Part shown: positions 12,929-24,169 of the stretch, one piece after another
Position numbering within the stretch: position 1 is the stretch's first letter
How the letters are laid out: each line of letters begins with the position of its first letter
Assembly (NCBI GenBank): GCA_004194705.1
Contig: SADC01001020.1
Location: 62,001-126,000 of the forward strand
Direction of reading: 5' to 3'
DNA from: Ditylenchus dipsaci
Taxonomy: Eukaryota; Nematoda; Chromadorea; Rhabditida; Anguinidae
Length of the DNA: 64,000 nucleotides
Position numbers and translations under genes: made by a program
Notes under the pieces: model-generated
The model's database searches: none
Told to the model about the DNA's origin: nothing
Seen by the model: the letters and a program-made list of their open reading frames with translations, nothing else

Positions 12929-13541
12929 ACACCCAAATTCGCTTACATTGAAGTTTTCGTGAATACCTCATCCTCATCGGCGGGAATGACTAACATGAAA
13001 ACAAGAGCGACCTTAAAAACGAGTCCGAGAACAACAGCAAAATCGAGAAGTGGCCTCAACGATGAACAACTTTTTTCATTCAGAAAATTTTCCCACCCTG
13101 CACACGAAAATATCGGTTTTGGTATTATTACCTGTTGTATCGTTGTATGAATATGGCAGACGCGGAACACGAAGTAAACAATATAACTTTATAACAAGCA
13201 ACAATTACAACACGACAATAAATATACGATCACTAACTAGACACAACAGAGAAGTCAGCTGCACCATATACCGTAGCAGGACAAAATACCATTCAAAGAT
13301 CACATCGTCACAACATTACCAGCACATAATAGTGAGATAGAATAGGGTTCTTCGATAGCTCTTTCTTATGATATTGTTCTCTTTCTCGCTCTATTTTAAC
13401 CGTACAGTAAGTCCCAACATAAGATCACACTATAAGATCACCCAATAAATATCATGAATATCATCATCAAATTTTTATTCGTTTTTCAGCTCGTATGTAA
13501 ATAACACACCCAAATTTGCTTACATTTAAGTTTTCGTAAAT
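12924..13541. other. Unassigned segment between two direct repeats
   Basis: About 40 bp at 12924-12963 (CACACCCAAATTCGCTTACA) returns in the same direction at about 13504-13541 with a few differences. The interval between them is richer in G+C than its surroundings and has open frames on both strands. One minus-strand frame contains a hydrophobic stretch followed by VIPADEDE. I recognise no family. It could be a small secreted-protein exon or an old insertion. Confidence 0.35.
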
Positions 13542-13625
13542 AAGGGAATAGATTAGTCACTTAGTATCAAACAACTTAACTGTTTTTTCAAAATATTTTT
13601 TTAGAAACAATAAAAACAAAGTATC

Positions 13626-13821
13626 TTAAAGGACCTTGGTTTTTGTGCGCAGCGGCATGTACAAAATTTGAACTGGCGGGGGCGGTTCTCTTTCGTCTCT
13701 CCCAGGACTCTTTTGAGTCGTTCGAAATTACTCATTAGAGAATATTGAAAACGAAAAAGAACTGACCCTTGCCAATTCAAATTTTGTACATGGCGCTCCG
13801 CTCAAAACCATGGTCCTTTAA
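13626..13821. mobile_element. TTAA-flanked hairpin MITE (AGGACC family)
   Basis: TTAA-AGGACCTTGGTTTTTG at the left and CCATGGTCCT-TTAA at the right form an imperfect 190-bp hairpin. Inner arms include TCAAATTTTGTACATG. The TTAA on both sides is the target-site form used by piggyBac-type elements, although the tips do not begin with CCC. Confidence 0.8.
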
Positions 13822-13843
13822 ACATATTTCACTTGTTGAAATT

Positions 13844-14742
13844 TCAATTGTCTTTAGCAGCAACAGCTCCAAGAATTTTGCCAACGTCCACTTCGCCCTT
13901 GAGTTGATCACAAGAGATCTGGGGCATTTTTAGTTGTTCCACTATAGCAGGGTCAGCCTGGGAGGTTAGCCGGTGAACTTGGTTGCACACTTCGATAGTA
14001 CTCAAATCTGGGTTTTGCATTATGCTCTGAATTAAGGTAATTTTATTTGTGGTTTTTAACACACTTAACCACCTTTATTTGGTCAAGCAACTTGATGCCA
14101 TTGTCGTCTAAGTTGGCTGCAGCTTTGGCAAAAGCTGCTTCAATTGCCTGTTTCTTGTCATCAGCCAGTTTTTGGATGCCAGCCTTAAAACTTATTTGAA
14201 TATTATTACTGGAGTACCACCAACCTGAACTTCAGCAGGTAGTCCAGCAGTCAATTCTTTCAACTTGGCCTCTTTGGCTGCCTTAGGAATAGAAAAGTCA
14301 TAGAAAGTAGTCATAATTTGCTGTTTTACATCTTGGGAAACATTATCCAAAAAGCTCAAGTCAGGTGAGCCAGAAAGCTACTCTAGCAGAGATCTACAAT
14401 ACTTGGGAGAGAACTATGATTTTTTCCGAGGAAAGTACACTGGGTGGAAGAACTCTATTCGTCACAACTTGAGCATAGGTGGCTGCTTTAAGAAGTTGCC
14501 TAAGGAAGGAAGCAATGGAATTAGTAGTGGCACCAATAAAATAGGAAAAGGCCACAAATGGGTGCTGGGACCAGAGCTGGCAGCTGATGTCGTATGAACC
14601 GGAAGACCAGACTTGTTAGTAGTCCACCTGTTTTGTATCTTGGGAAACATTATCCAAAAAGCTCAAGTCAGGTGAGCTCATTTGAGCATTCACCGAAAAT
14701 ACAACTAGAATGGCACTGAATAAGGTAATAAAGCCGAAACAT
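13844..14742 (-). CDS. SXP/RAL-2 family secreted protein
   Basis: Four exons, 167 residues: 14742-14628, 14320-14225, 14183-14073 and 14026-13844. All junctions are in phase 0. Exon 1 encodes a signal peptide (frame ...[17 protein letters not shown]), then [14 protein letters not shown]. One surplus T right after the ATG (about 14738) breaks the frame; without it the signal peptide reads through. The mature part is alpha-helical, with the repeated Leu/Ala/Lys pattern of the DUF148 domain ([42 protein letters not shown]). Family members are small proteins secreted by nematodes; divalent-cation binding is reported for some. The odd feature is the 307-bp first intron, made of a copy of the gene's own exon and a piece of the forkhead gene (see findings). 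If this interval is not spliced, the protein is truncated. Confidence 0.8.
14321..14627 (-). other. Putative newly gained intron: exon duplication + forkhead fragment
   Basis: Bases 14321-14370 and 14628-14677 are a direct repeat (48 of 50 identical) of the SXP exon. Between them, 14371-14617 matches the forkhead exon at about 22705-22952 in reverse orientation, with two one-base deletions and about two substitutions, followed by 10 bp of filler. On the minus strand the interval begins GTGGAC after CAG and ends AAAACAG before CAAATT. Removing it joins codons in frame. Confidence 0.8.
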
Positions 14743-15216
14743 TTTTTGTTTGGTTAATCTGCTCTTGAGAGCGCTCTTTTATACTTATAACTTTACTCAT
14801 AAAAATTTATTTTATTTGATGTGGTAAGACTAATATCTGCCCTATCCACGCATAGTTAACCGAAATACCAGCATAGATGTCCTTGATATGTGATCATGAA
14901 ACAAAGGTGATGCGGATCTCTGATATTTGCAGTGAAAGAGAAAGTTTAAAAAATATATGTTAAATGCAACACAATTTTGCAAAAAAAGGGAAAACTGAAC
15001 TTTTTCTCATATGCAGAACAAAACTTCACGTTTCAATTACCATTTTATCTAACTTCAATAAAAAACTTGTTTTGCATTTATTGCAGCACGCATTTATTTT
15101 ACTGTTTGCTTTATTATTGTGAGTTTTTAAACAGTTGAGGTCTTAAAAAATTGACAATAATTATCGGATTTTTATTATTAGTATTTATACAATTGTAACT
15201 TTAACGAGAAAAATAT

Positions 15217-17358
15217 TCAATTGCACAAGCTTGTATACAAAGCTGCTTTATTTTGAACACAAAGAGGCGCTTCGCAGTTTTGAAAATTTTTCAACCAAAT
15301 TTGACGCTTCTCCTGCATTCTCAAGTAATCCCATTCAGTTGCAACGTCGCATTTTGTCACTTTTATGGAAGAGGATGCTTTGTAACCTACAAAACTGAAA
15401 TAGGTGATACAGTCAACCCCCGCTATAGTGACACCCCGGCCTTGGAGTGTCACTATAGCGAGGGTGTCACTGTAGCGATGATTTTCAAAAAATTTCTTGA
15501 AAAGTGTCACTATATCGAGGGTTTCGCAAATGGTGATACATTCACCTGTCAATTTAAACTAAACTAAAAGCTCATACTGTCTAGGGTCTAACACCTTTTA
15601 ACTCAATTTTCAAATTCTTTTGACAGCACTTATGCGTCAGTATAATCTGAACCATATATATTTTGCTGGTCGAAGGTTGGTCAAGGAACCACTATAAATT
15701 TGCCATTCAGACTCGCATTTCTGGAATTAACGTACATATTTTTCAGGATCTAAATTGAGTGTTGCGGGCCTGAATAGCGAAATAATAGTGTTTCCTGAGA
15801 GAAGACCGAAATAAATAAATTTGATAAAACCAGTCATGCGAATAATACCGAGAAACTGCACTACAATTTCAAAAATTAATCACAACTGTATGACAGTTTT
15901 GAACTGTACTACAGTTGTTCGGCATTATATATACATTGGGTTGAATATCGGCAACGAAAACGAACAAAAAACCACGTGTTTAATATAGAAGAAATTTACG
16001 GAGAGCTTAAAATTCGTTTTTAACAGAAGTTTTACTTAAAGTTGCAACTTTAATAAAAAAAAATTGACATGTGTATGTCGAGGATATTTTTATTTGTTGG
16101 GACCGGCCTGGAGTGTCACTGTAGCGAGGGTCTAGTCTAAGGCATTTTAGCCAAAACCAACCAAATCTTCTGCAAGGTGTCACTATAGCGAGGTGTCGCT
16201 ATAGCGGGGGTTGACTGTACTATGTTTGCAAAGCTGTAACAAAATATGTTTGTTGCAAAAAACTGACTGAACGCAGTGATAAAGTGGCTTGAAAATACAA
16301 TTTTTATTTCTTTTTTACTATATTAGCTATATTCAATAAGCATTCTCTAATAGGCTAGACTTTACTTGAAAATACAACCATCTACTTTTTTCTAACGTTC
16401 TGCCATAAAGTGCACCCTTTTATTCACTTCCCTCTCAATACAGCACTTATTACTTTTAAAAATCTTTTGGCGCCAATTTAAAGAAGACTTTTTTAAAATT
16501 TTCTGGATTTTCCAACTTGGGAAACCAACTTAAACCAAAATTTTTTTTTCTCTATCACAAAATCTGTTGACTATTTCTTGTAAAAATCGGGGTCGACAAA
16601 TACGAATATGCAATTGCGTTTGAAAAATTTCTTGCGAAAAATGGTCAGTCAAGTAAAGTGTCACCCTCCACTAAACGGGCATGCCCTTGTTTTTTGAAAT
16701 AATTTCAGAGTAAAGGCCATGTGTGAATTCTTCGATTTTTAGAAGTGGAAAAAATTGTTTTCCTACCAAAATTTAATCAAATAATTGGCTTCAACTTACC
16801 AGAAAGTATATAATCTTTGCCTATCTCTAGTTCTACGCTGCAGGATGAGTCTTTACCGCTAGTAGTGATTTGTTCTGGCCAATTACCGTCCTTGAAGCTT
16901 TCCACATGCTTAACTGTATATAATGTTTGCATCTCATTATTCGGATGTTCACCACCTCCTGGTCCTATTTCTTTGGCTAGAACTTTTATATGGCCAACTA
17001 AAAAAAATTAGTTTAGGTCTTAAAGGACCATATTTGTTGATGCAGATGAGAATTTGACAAATTCAAATGCGCGCGGGACACTTCACTTTCGTCTCTCACT
17101 GTACTCTTTTGAGTTGCTGGAAATAACTTCAAAGAGTAAAGTGCGAGACGAAAAAGAAGTGTCCCACGCGCATTTAAATTTGCCGAATTCTCATTTGCAT
17201 CAACAAGTATGGTCCTTTAAGAAACCGCACAGTTCTCGCTTACCAAAATCCGCATGACAAAATGTGTCAATTATGTCAGGCTCAGGACATTTACAGCTTA
17301 TAGAAAAAACAAATAGGTCAAAAACAGTGATTAAATAAAGAACAAAACGCCTTTTCAT
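15217..17358 (-). CDS. TIMP-like (netrin-domain) metalloproteinase inhibitor
   Basis: Three exons, 160 residues, no frame break: 17358-17244, 16997-16800 and 15386-15217. Residues 1-21 are a signal peptide. The mature chain begins CKCPEPDIIDTFCHADF, the Cys-X-Cys start by which TIMPs chelate the catalytic zinc of metalloproteinases, followed by the FC-ADF motif. The OB-fold core follows (VGHIKVLAKEI, LYTVKHVESFKDG, DSSCSVELEIGKDYILSG). The last exon has CDVATEWDYLRMQEKRQI and two further cysteines, matching the end of the N-terminal TIMP domain (pattern W..L...QR). The length fits single-domain nematode and other invertebrate TIMPs rather than two-domain vertebrate ones. Intron 1 holds one TTAA hairpin MITE and intron 2 holds an 800-bp pogo-like element. 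It is predicted to be secreted and act on matrix proteases or ADAMs. Confidence 0.85.
15409..16219. repeat. Pogo-like element in TIMP intron 2
   Basis: The ends ACAGTCAACCCCCGCTATAG and CTATAGCGGGGGTTGACTGT are inverted next to TA. Inner copies read GTGTCACTATAGCGAGGG. The interior resembles the element at 7487-9790, sharing GACATGTGT and ATTTTTATTTGT. No transposase. Confidence 0.8.
17020..17220. mobile_element. TTAA-flanked hairpin MITE in TIMP intron 1
   Basis: TTAA-AGGACCATATTTGTTGAT and ATCAACAAGTATGGTCCT-TTAA in spirit: the arms at 17020-17100 and 17140-17220 pair along most of their length, including GGGACACTTCACTTTCGTCT against its inverted copy. Confidence 0.85.
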
Positions 17359-17836
17359 TTTTTTTACTTAAAAGTGTAAAGAAAAAGACTTATATTTGAC
17401 TTTTTATATATTCATTATCAAGGACAATTTCAAATGATAGATCACCATTTTAATTTAAAAACAAGTTTTTTTTATTATTAAGTCGTTCAATTCTTTAAAT
17501 TTGTTTTCTTTACTGTAATAAAAAAATTGGTGGAATCTAAAGTATTTTCGTTTTTGTTTTTCATAGACAATTTGGTTATATATAAGTTTTTTATGTAATG
17601 AAAATTGAAAAATTGCTATTGGAAGTTTTTACTTGACTTTTTGTTTTTATTTTAATGGCTCGCGACCTTGCCTATAAAAAACAATTCTATCTCAGAAGTC
17701 AATTTACACAGAAAATTTTTTTAACAAATTCTTAGAGAGTTTCTTTTTCTCTAAACTGAAGAGGGCCGTAAATCTTTTAGTTACTAATAAAGAAAGGTGA
17801 TTGAATAATGCCATTTCTAGTCAACCGGCTCCCTTT

Positions 17837-18035
17837 TTAAAGGACCATGGTTTTTGCGCGCAGCTGCACACACAAAATTTGAATTGGCGGGGGACACTTC
17901 TCTTTCGTCTATCAGTGTACTCTTTCGAGTCATTCGAAACAACTCGAAAGAGTATACTGATAGACGAAAGAGAAGTGTCCCCCGCCAATTCAAATTTTGT
18001 GTGTGCCGCTGCGCGCAAAAACCATGCTCTTTTAA
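17837..18035. mobile_element. TTAA-flanked hairpin MITE, best-preserved copy
   Basis: A near-perfect hairpin of about 198 bp. TTAA-AGGACCATGGTTTTTG pairs with CAAAAACCATGCTCT-TTAA, and ACACTTCTCTTTCGTCTATC pairs with its inverted copy. This is the intact form of the element split at 7383/9900. Confidence 0.9.
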
Positions 18036-18157
18036 CAATATTTAGTTTTTGTAGAAGTTTTTAAAATATTCAAAAATATTTATTGAAAAAAAAAACAAAT
18101 AGCAATAAGTATAGAAGTATAAACTTCATAAAAAAGTCGGACGCTACTGGCTTATAC

Positions 18158-19112
18158 CCCCCCCCCCCCCAAAAACAGCTACTTTCTTATACCCCCCGAA
18201 AAATCGGACCTACTGTCATATACCCCCCCCCCAAAAACCGACTTTTTTGGGAGTGTCTAAAAACCATTTTTATGCAATAATTTTGCCATAAAGGGACCAG
18301 AAAAGCAGTTAAAAAGGGATTATGGGCTGTATTGGGATGGGAAGGGAATAATACAGGGGCCACTTTTTTTTAGCTGCTTTACCATGTTTTTCAACTCGAG
18401 CCGTGGCAAAAATAGACTCTATGTGCATTTTATGATCAAGTGTACTTCTCGGAATCATGTCTAAGGTAAGTGCGTGCGCGCATCTCTAACTCTCAAGCCC
18501 CCTACGCCCTCTTCGGGGGCGCAGGGGCTTGGGGCTTGGAGTTGAGATGCGCACACCCACATACCTTAGACACAAATCACTCGAAAGCGACTCTGGATGC
18601 ATGAAAAAACATGCATACGAGAATTATTTATGCGGTAGGCCCCAGTATTCAAAACTATGTTCAACATCTTTGATTTTGCGACCGAAAAGGGTTTACCCCC
18701 TCTTCAGGCCTGGGGCTACGAGCCAGAGGCTCAGCCGTCCAAAATTTACACGACAATCATCGGGATCCACCCGACTAATCGGTCCGATCATTTCGAGTCC
18801 TTATACTTTTACGTGCACCACAAGTGGCTGGGTTTGAAAGTGACTTTAACGCTAAGAGAATTAATACTCTTTGGTACTTATAGGCACTATAGAAGTGGCC
18901 CTGTTTTGTCCCTTCCCCTCCCAATACAGCCCTTGAACCCTATTTTAATTGCTTTTCTGGACCTTTTATGGCGAAATTATTGCTTAAAAATATGTTTTGA
19001 CCACTCCCAAAAATCTTGATTTTGGGGGGGGGTATAAGCCAGTAGGTCCGAGGATTGGGGGGGGTATAAGAAAGTAGCTGTTTTTGGGGGGGGGGGGGTA
19101 TAAGCCAGTAGC
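18158..19112. repeat. Palindromic element with poly-C/poly-G steps
   Basis: The left end carries three spaced C-runs linked by CTTATAC and CAGCTACTTTCTTATA, mirrored at 19020-19110 as G-runs with TATAAGAAAGTAGCTG. The centre (18440-18600) repeats the GC-rich hairpin of the element at 4188-4910. The G/C-run lengths are unlikely to be exact in the assembly. Confidence 0.75.
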
Positions 19113-19750
19113 GCCAAAAGTCGCCTATAAATCAAGAATTAGTTTTCTTATTTGTTAGTGTTAGTAAACATCCTCTAATAGAGCCTTTACTTCAATATAA
19201 ACGGGATTTTACTTTGAAACTCATAGACTCTTTGAAACTTATCTTAACAAAAAGTATACAAATTCTAAAAGTTGGCATTCTTTAAAATAAATTAAAAGAG
19301 TATTTGGCATGTGTGGGCGGATAGTTAACGCTTTTTTCACTTCGGAGGCCAAAATAGGTGTTAGAGGGGGAAATCATTCTTCTCAATGATACCATCGTGT
19401 TCTCCAAAGCTTTCGTTTACACAAGTGCAAAAGTGCCTTCTTTTATGAAGGCAATTTTTCATTGAACAATTATTTCACTTTTAAATTTTAAAGTTTCGAG
19501 CAAAAATGGCATTTGTCTCGTTACGAAAACTATTGTTGTGGCGCAGGTTCGATCCCGGTCGCTCTCAAGTTTTAGTTTTGTGATTGATTAGCAATTATTA
19601 ATAGGTGAAACCCTATGAAAGTGCCACTATTCTGCTACACTCTTTGTATTTTTTATATTTGACATAAAGGTGGTTTGCTATTACAAATTAATTATTAATA
19701 TAGTAAAAAGATTTGGTCTATGTACTAGTAGTAAAATTTTATCTTTAACT

Positions 19751-20269
19751 TTAATAAATAACACAATTGTTTTCTTCACTAATTATTTCGGCTACTTGAT
19801 CCTCAGGCTGTTCAAAACTACAGTAATTTTGTGGGTATGAGCGAAACGAAGAAGAAGCATGACTAGTCCAACAAAAGTCAGAAGAAGGATTGTTGATTTC
19901 ACTGTTTGGATAAGGATATGCATCCAAATAGGAGCTCTGACTGCCACTACCACAATAGGAGAAGGCCGAAATGTGTTGTTGATAGTTGTCATATATAGAT
20001 GAGTTTGTAGGTGGTGTCACAACAAAACTATTGCTGGTGATAGAAATTTCTGTTGGTACAGTACCCATTTCCATTTGTGCAGTCTGCTCATTCAACTCGC
20101 TAAATTCAAAAATTATACTTGTTGTGTTTACTCTTTTAAACAGTCCCTCTCCATCACACAGCCATTTTAAACATTTCAGCCTGAGATCAATATTTTGCAG
20201 ATCTTTTTCGGCATTTTCGCAACTACCGCGAGCTCTGCAGACTTCACTTTTTGAATTTTGCTCAAGCAC
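19751..20269 (-). CDS. Unidentified terminal exon, Tyr/Ser/Pro-rich
   Basis: An open frame of about 172 codons ends in a stop at 19751. There is no ATG near its 5' end, so it is probably the last exon of a gene whose earlier exons I did not find. The first 60 residues are charged and helical (LRLKCLKWLCDGEGLFKRV). The remainder is rich in Ser, Tyr, Asn and Pro (PYPNSEINNPSSDF, HASSSFRSYPQNY), like a transactivation tail. The composition resembles the C-terminal part of the forkhead protein next door (21560-22092), but I see no clear alignment. It could be an alternative 3' exon of that gene or a separate gene. Confidence 0.45.
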   Translation of the reverse strand: MLEQNSKSEVCRARGSCENAEKDLQNIDLRLKCLKWLCDGEGLFKRVNTTSIIFEFSELNEQTAQMEMGTVPTEISITSNSFVVTPPTNSSIYDNYQQHISAFSYCGSGSQSSYLDAYPYPNSEINNPSSDFCWTSHASSSFRSYPQNYCSFEQPEDQVAEIISEENNCVIY

Positions 20270-20414
20270 TCAAAAATTTCCTTGCTTTTTAGTTATTTTA
20301 GCGATGAGAACTTTTACGTATAGAAAAGGTGAAAAAAATAATTGAGAAAGCAATTTACTAAAAAAAAAATTTCGACTAAAATTGTACTTTTTGCCAGTTT
20401 CAGAGTGTACTTCG

Positions 20415-20950
20415 ATAAAGTCGACTCTCGATATAACGCGACAAAATTATATCTCTGTCAAAGAACTTGATATAACGTTTTTTTCAAAAATTAGAGCTCA
20501 AATCCTGTGATGAAAACTTGAAATCGGATTTTTTTTCATGTCCAGGGCTGAAAAACTATCTGAAATTGTGTTGCAGTCATTTCTCGATATGATACGGTCG
20601 CTGAGGACGCGTAAAAAGTGCACTATATCGTTAGGCCGATGTATAGCAAGAGCTAAATTTATAGCGAAAGTTAACTGTATAGCGATAGTTGACTATAGAG
20701 AAGCATATGTTCGGAAATTGTAATTAAATATGACAGTCGCACTATATCGAGAGTATGGTTTTCTCAGTCAAGGACGGAAAAAAGAGCAATATATCGAAAT
20801 CTTTATTGTAGTGTACATTTTTAATGGAATGCTTTCTTCGAAATAATAAAAAATTCGAAACAGCAAAAAACATCGGTATAACGCGACTCTAGATATAATG
20901 CGACTTTTGGTCGGTCCGAGGGGTCACGTTATATTGAGAGTTGACTTTAC
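20415..20950. repeat. Diverged pogo-like element (CTCGATATAACGCGAC type)
   Basis: GTCGACTCTCGATATAACGC lies at the left and GTTATATTGAGAGTTGAC at the right, with further internal copies (GACTCTAGATATAATGCGAC, CACTATATCGTTAGGCC). Confidence 0.7.
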
Positions 20951-21203
20951 TATTTGTGGTGTTTTTAACCACGTTATTCTCAATGGACTTGACAAAAACA
21001 ATATGGGAATAGATTTATGGAGGTTTTTTGCGTTCAACGAGCGTTTCGAACTAGGCAAGGTAGTGTACTCATGCCATTAACAGCTCAGTTAAGATTGCCA
21101 AATATCATTTTCACAAATTTCGTTTTTGAAAAGTCTCCATTGCAAAAATTTTGATGCCCCAGGAACCCTTGGCACTGGTATAAATTAGTCTCCCTAGGTA
21201 ATA

Positions 21204-21371
21204 TACCGTATTTTCTCTATTAACGCATCCGGGTTCATTATTTTTCAACCCTTCGAAAATGTTAAAATTGTAAATCAAAAATGGCCCTAACTCTGAAATC
21301 CTAGTCAAAAAATCGAGGGGGGGGGGTAGTTCATTATTAGAGAGTGTTTCCTTAATAGAGAAAATACGGTA
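21204..21371. repeat. CCGTATTTTC-type MITE
   Basis: TA-CCGTATTTTCTCTATTAAC and AATAGAGAAAATACGG-TA are inverted. The interior (AAATCAAAAATGGCCCTAAC) is shared with the copy at 62086-62246. Confidence 0.85.
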
Positions 21372-21559
21372 TGCCAAAAGGTTTTTTTCTAAAGGTGAGT
21401 CAAAACTCTATACAACGTTATTCAAGAGACCGGCCAAAACTTTATGTTGTATAGAGTCTATGTTATACAGGACCAAATAGAGCTTTAAGGATTATTTGTT
21501 AAGGAGTTTTACGTTATATAGAGTTGCACCCAACTTTTTGTGTCCAAATATATTTCCCA

Positions 21560-24169
21560 TTAGAGGCCAGCATGCCCCTTTAATGCAATTTCCAACCTGT
21601 TAGCCGTATTGATAAGCAAGCTGTCAGTTTTCTCTTTATTCTCCTCCAATTTGACAGATAATGACAACATCTGGCTGTTTTGGTAATCAGACAAGGAGAG
21701 GAAGGTAGAAGGGCTAGGTGGTTGCTGTTGTGGGTAAGGCTGAACAACACATGAAGGAGCATACCAGTAGCAAGAAGTCACTGGATTAATTGCTGGGAAC
21801 GTGTGCTGCTCCTCATACTCGCTTGAATAAGCATTCGGCTGCCCAATCGCAGGAAAGTATTGGTCAGCCGTTATAGCAGATAGGGCAGGTTGCACGTGAT
21901 CACTATGCCAGTGTTCAATGGGCATTGGATAGCTGGACTGCTGTTCACAAGAAGGTAACACGTTGTCTGTTGACCATTTGTTCAGGCTATTGCAAATGTC
22001 AGAATTTGGAAGTGTTGGTAAGTCAACTGCAGTTAAATTTGTTTCTATTTTAGTGACTGGAAGGATGGACATTGGAGAGGGCTTTTTATCTGCTAAAAAT
22101 TTATATATAAGTTCTTGCAGTATCGCAATTACCGTATTTTCTCTAATTAACGCCACCTCGACTTTGAGGATTTGTATCTCGGAGCAGAATTTTTTTTCGA
22201 ACATTTTTTTTTTAATTTTCTTAGTTCCCGTAAGCTCTACCGATTCCACGTTTCGGATTTTGGTTGAATACAAAAGACCTTTTTTTAAATTAAAATGTTC
22301 ATGCTTTTGCTGATTTTCATTTTCTAACTAATTTTTTTAAAGTACTTCTATTTCAGATCTCATTTCTGCCGAAAAATCACTCAAAAGGCAATAAATTTGG
22401 TGGCCAAGTTGCAACAAAAACAATTTATTGCTACTCAACTAGTTTTTTTGTTGCACAATTTTTTAGTCTTTAGATGTTTTTCCTTTCAACAACAACATTT
22501 GTGCATCCAATAAATTCTCTTTTCTTAGTGCCGCAAAAAAGCTGAAAGTCTACTATTTCATAGAGTCAACGATTTAAAGTTCGGTTTGCGGTAATGTATA
22601 TTTTTTTTGTAAAAAGCTTGGTCACTTTCAAATAGCTTACTTTTTTTCTACCGAATCCTTTGCTATGTTTAGTCGATTTGCTGCTGCACTCCAAAGTTTC
22701 TGTGGCTGCAACAAGTCTGGTCTTCCGGTTCATACGACCATCAGCTGCCAGCTCTGGTCCCAGCACCCATTTGTGGCCTTTTCCTATTTTATTGGTGCCA
22801 CTACTAGATCCATTGCTTCCTTCCTTAGGCAACTTCTTAAAGCAGCCACCTATGCTCAAGTTGTGACGAATAGAGTTCTTCCACCCAGTGTACTTTCCTC
22901 GGAAAAAATCATAGTTCTCTCCCAAGTATTGGTAGATCTCTGCTAGAGTAGCTTTCTGGTTCGGTTGAGCCTACAAAAAATATTTTAACTAAAAAAGTCA
23001 GTAAAATGGGTCTTATAAATAATACTTGAATAGCTTTGGCAATCAGGCAAATGTATGTATAAGGAGGTTTCTCAGACTTGTCCCTTGCAGCTCCTGACTT
23101 GGTGGAAGTAAGATCAGCGGCTCGGTGACTTCTCCATTTTTTGGAAGAGGGTCTTGCTTTCTGGTGAGAGGAGTAAGGTTTGGGTGAGTAAAGCTGATTT
23201 GTTTGACAGAAGCTGCTAAAGTCACCATTTTGGTTGTTGAAATCCTGCAATTGTGTGGGAGTCTCAGCTTCAGAAAGTTCATCAGAGTTGACAGCTGGGA
23301 CAAACAATTGCTGATGGTACAATGGGAAAGAGTAGTCATTTGTTAGTGGAAGACACTGAGGTGGAACAAATGAATGGCTAAAAATTGTAATATAAAATAT
23401 TTTTAAACAAAATTTTTAGACTTTCGTAAATTAATGAAAAGAATAAGAGGGGGTTGTTTCACTTTTTGGAGTATACGTAAAAATCCCCAGTTTTGCGGAA
23501 AAAGTGTCCAGAGAATGTGAAAAAGTACCCAGTTTTTTGATTTGAGTCAAAAAAGCTGGGTTTTTCCCATTTTCTGGGCACTTTTTCCCCAAAACTGGGC
23601 ATTTCCACGTATTGGCCATTTTTTTCAAAAAAGACAACAAATGTTTTTGGAAATATATAAATTGATTAAATTTTAAAAATTTTATACAAAAAATTGGCGG
23701 CTTTATAACGAATACCAAAAGCGAATTTTTAAGTACTAAAATTTTATCAAAAATATCTTAAAAATCGTAGTCTAATATTTTTTTGAGTGTCTTGTTTAAA
23801 GGGACCTCAAATTTTCGTTCATCTTTTCAATAAATTTAGCAATTCGGATATCAATGTTCCTATCTTACAAATTTCATGGAAAATTAAAAAATATTACATT
23901 TGCAGAAACATTAGGTATGTAAACTCACCTCCAAAAAAAGTTTCAACCAATAAGCGACTGGTGAGTGATTATAAAGAACATAAATAAACAAAAACGTTTT
24001 GTTTAAATAATTTATATAAACAGTTCACAGAATAAAAAGAAGTTTTTGTTTATCCTTGGTTTTTTTCTTATCCGCTTACGTATTACTAATCTGATAAACA
24101 AAAAAACGCCCACCTCAAGTTCTGTTGCATTTCTTGGTGAGATGTTTGCGTGGAATAGGATTCATCCAT
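21560..24169 (-). CDS. Forkhead (FOX) transcription factor
   Basis: Four exons with matching phases, 419 residues, no frame break: 24169-24114, 23377-23026, 22970-22652 and 22092-21560. The forkhead domain covers about residues 122-205 and is interrupted by an intron. It starts KPPYTYICLIAKAIQ; helix 2 is [17 protein letters not shown]; recognition helix 3 is [19 protein letters not shown]; wing 1 ends [11 protein letters not shown]. The N-terminal part (Ser/Gln-rich, with basic KARPSSKKWRSHR) and the C-terminal part (Pro/Gln/Tyr-rich, with PYPQQQPPSPSTF) look disordered. The donor of exon 3 is my choice (TTCG|GTAGAA), because it alone joins exon 4 in phase. I do not assign a FOX subclass; a wing-1 Ser/Gly insert ([12 protein letters not shown]) is unusual. 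Fragments of exons 2 and 3 occur elsewhere in this window (25022 and 14371). Confidence 0.9.
23455..23620. repeat. Short palindrome in forkhead intron 1
   Basis: ACGTAAAAATCCCCAGTTTT at 23473 and AAAACTGGGCATTTCCACGT at 23594 are inverted, with CAGTTTT and CTGGG words repeated between them. Confidence 0.65.

Noticed and set aside
14403..14597. A plus-strand forkhead gene fragment as a second forkhead gene
   Set aside because: Only part of one exon is present, with two one-base deletions and a stop, and it sits inverted inside the SXP gene; it is a copied patch.
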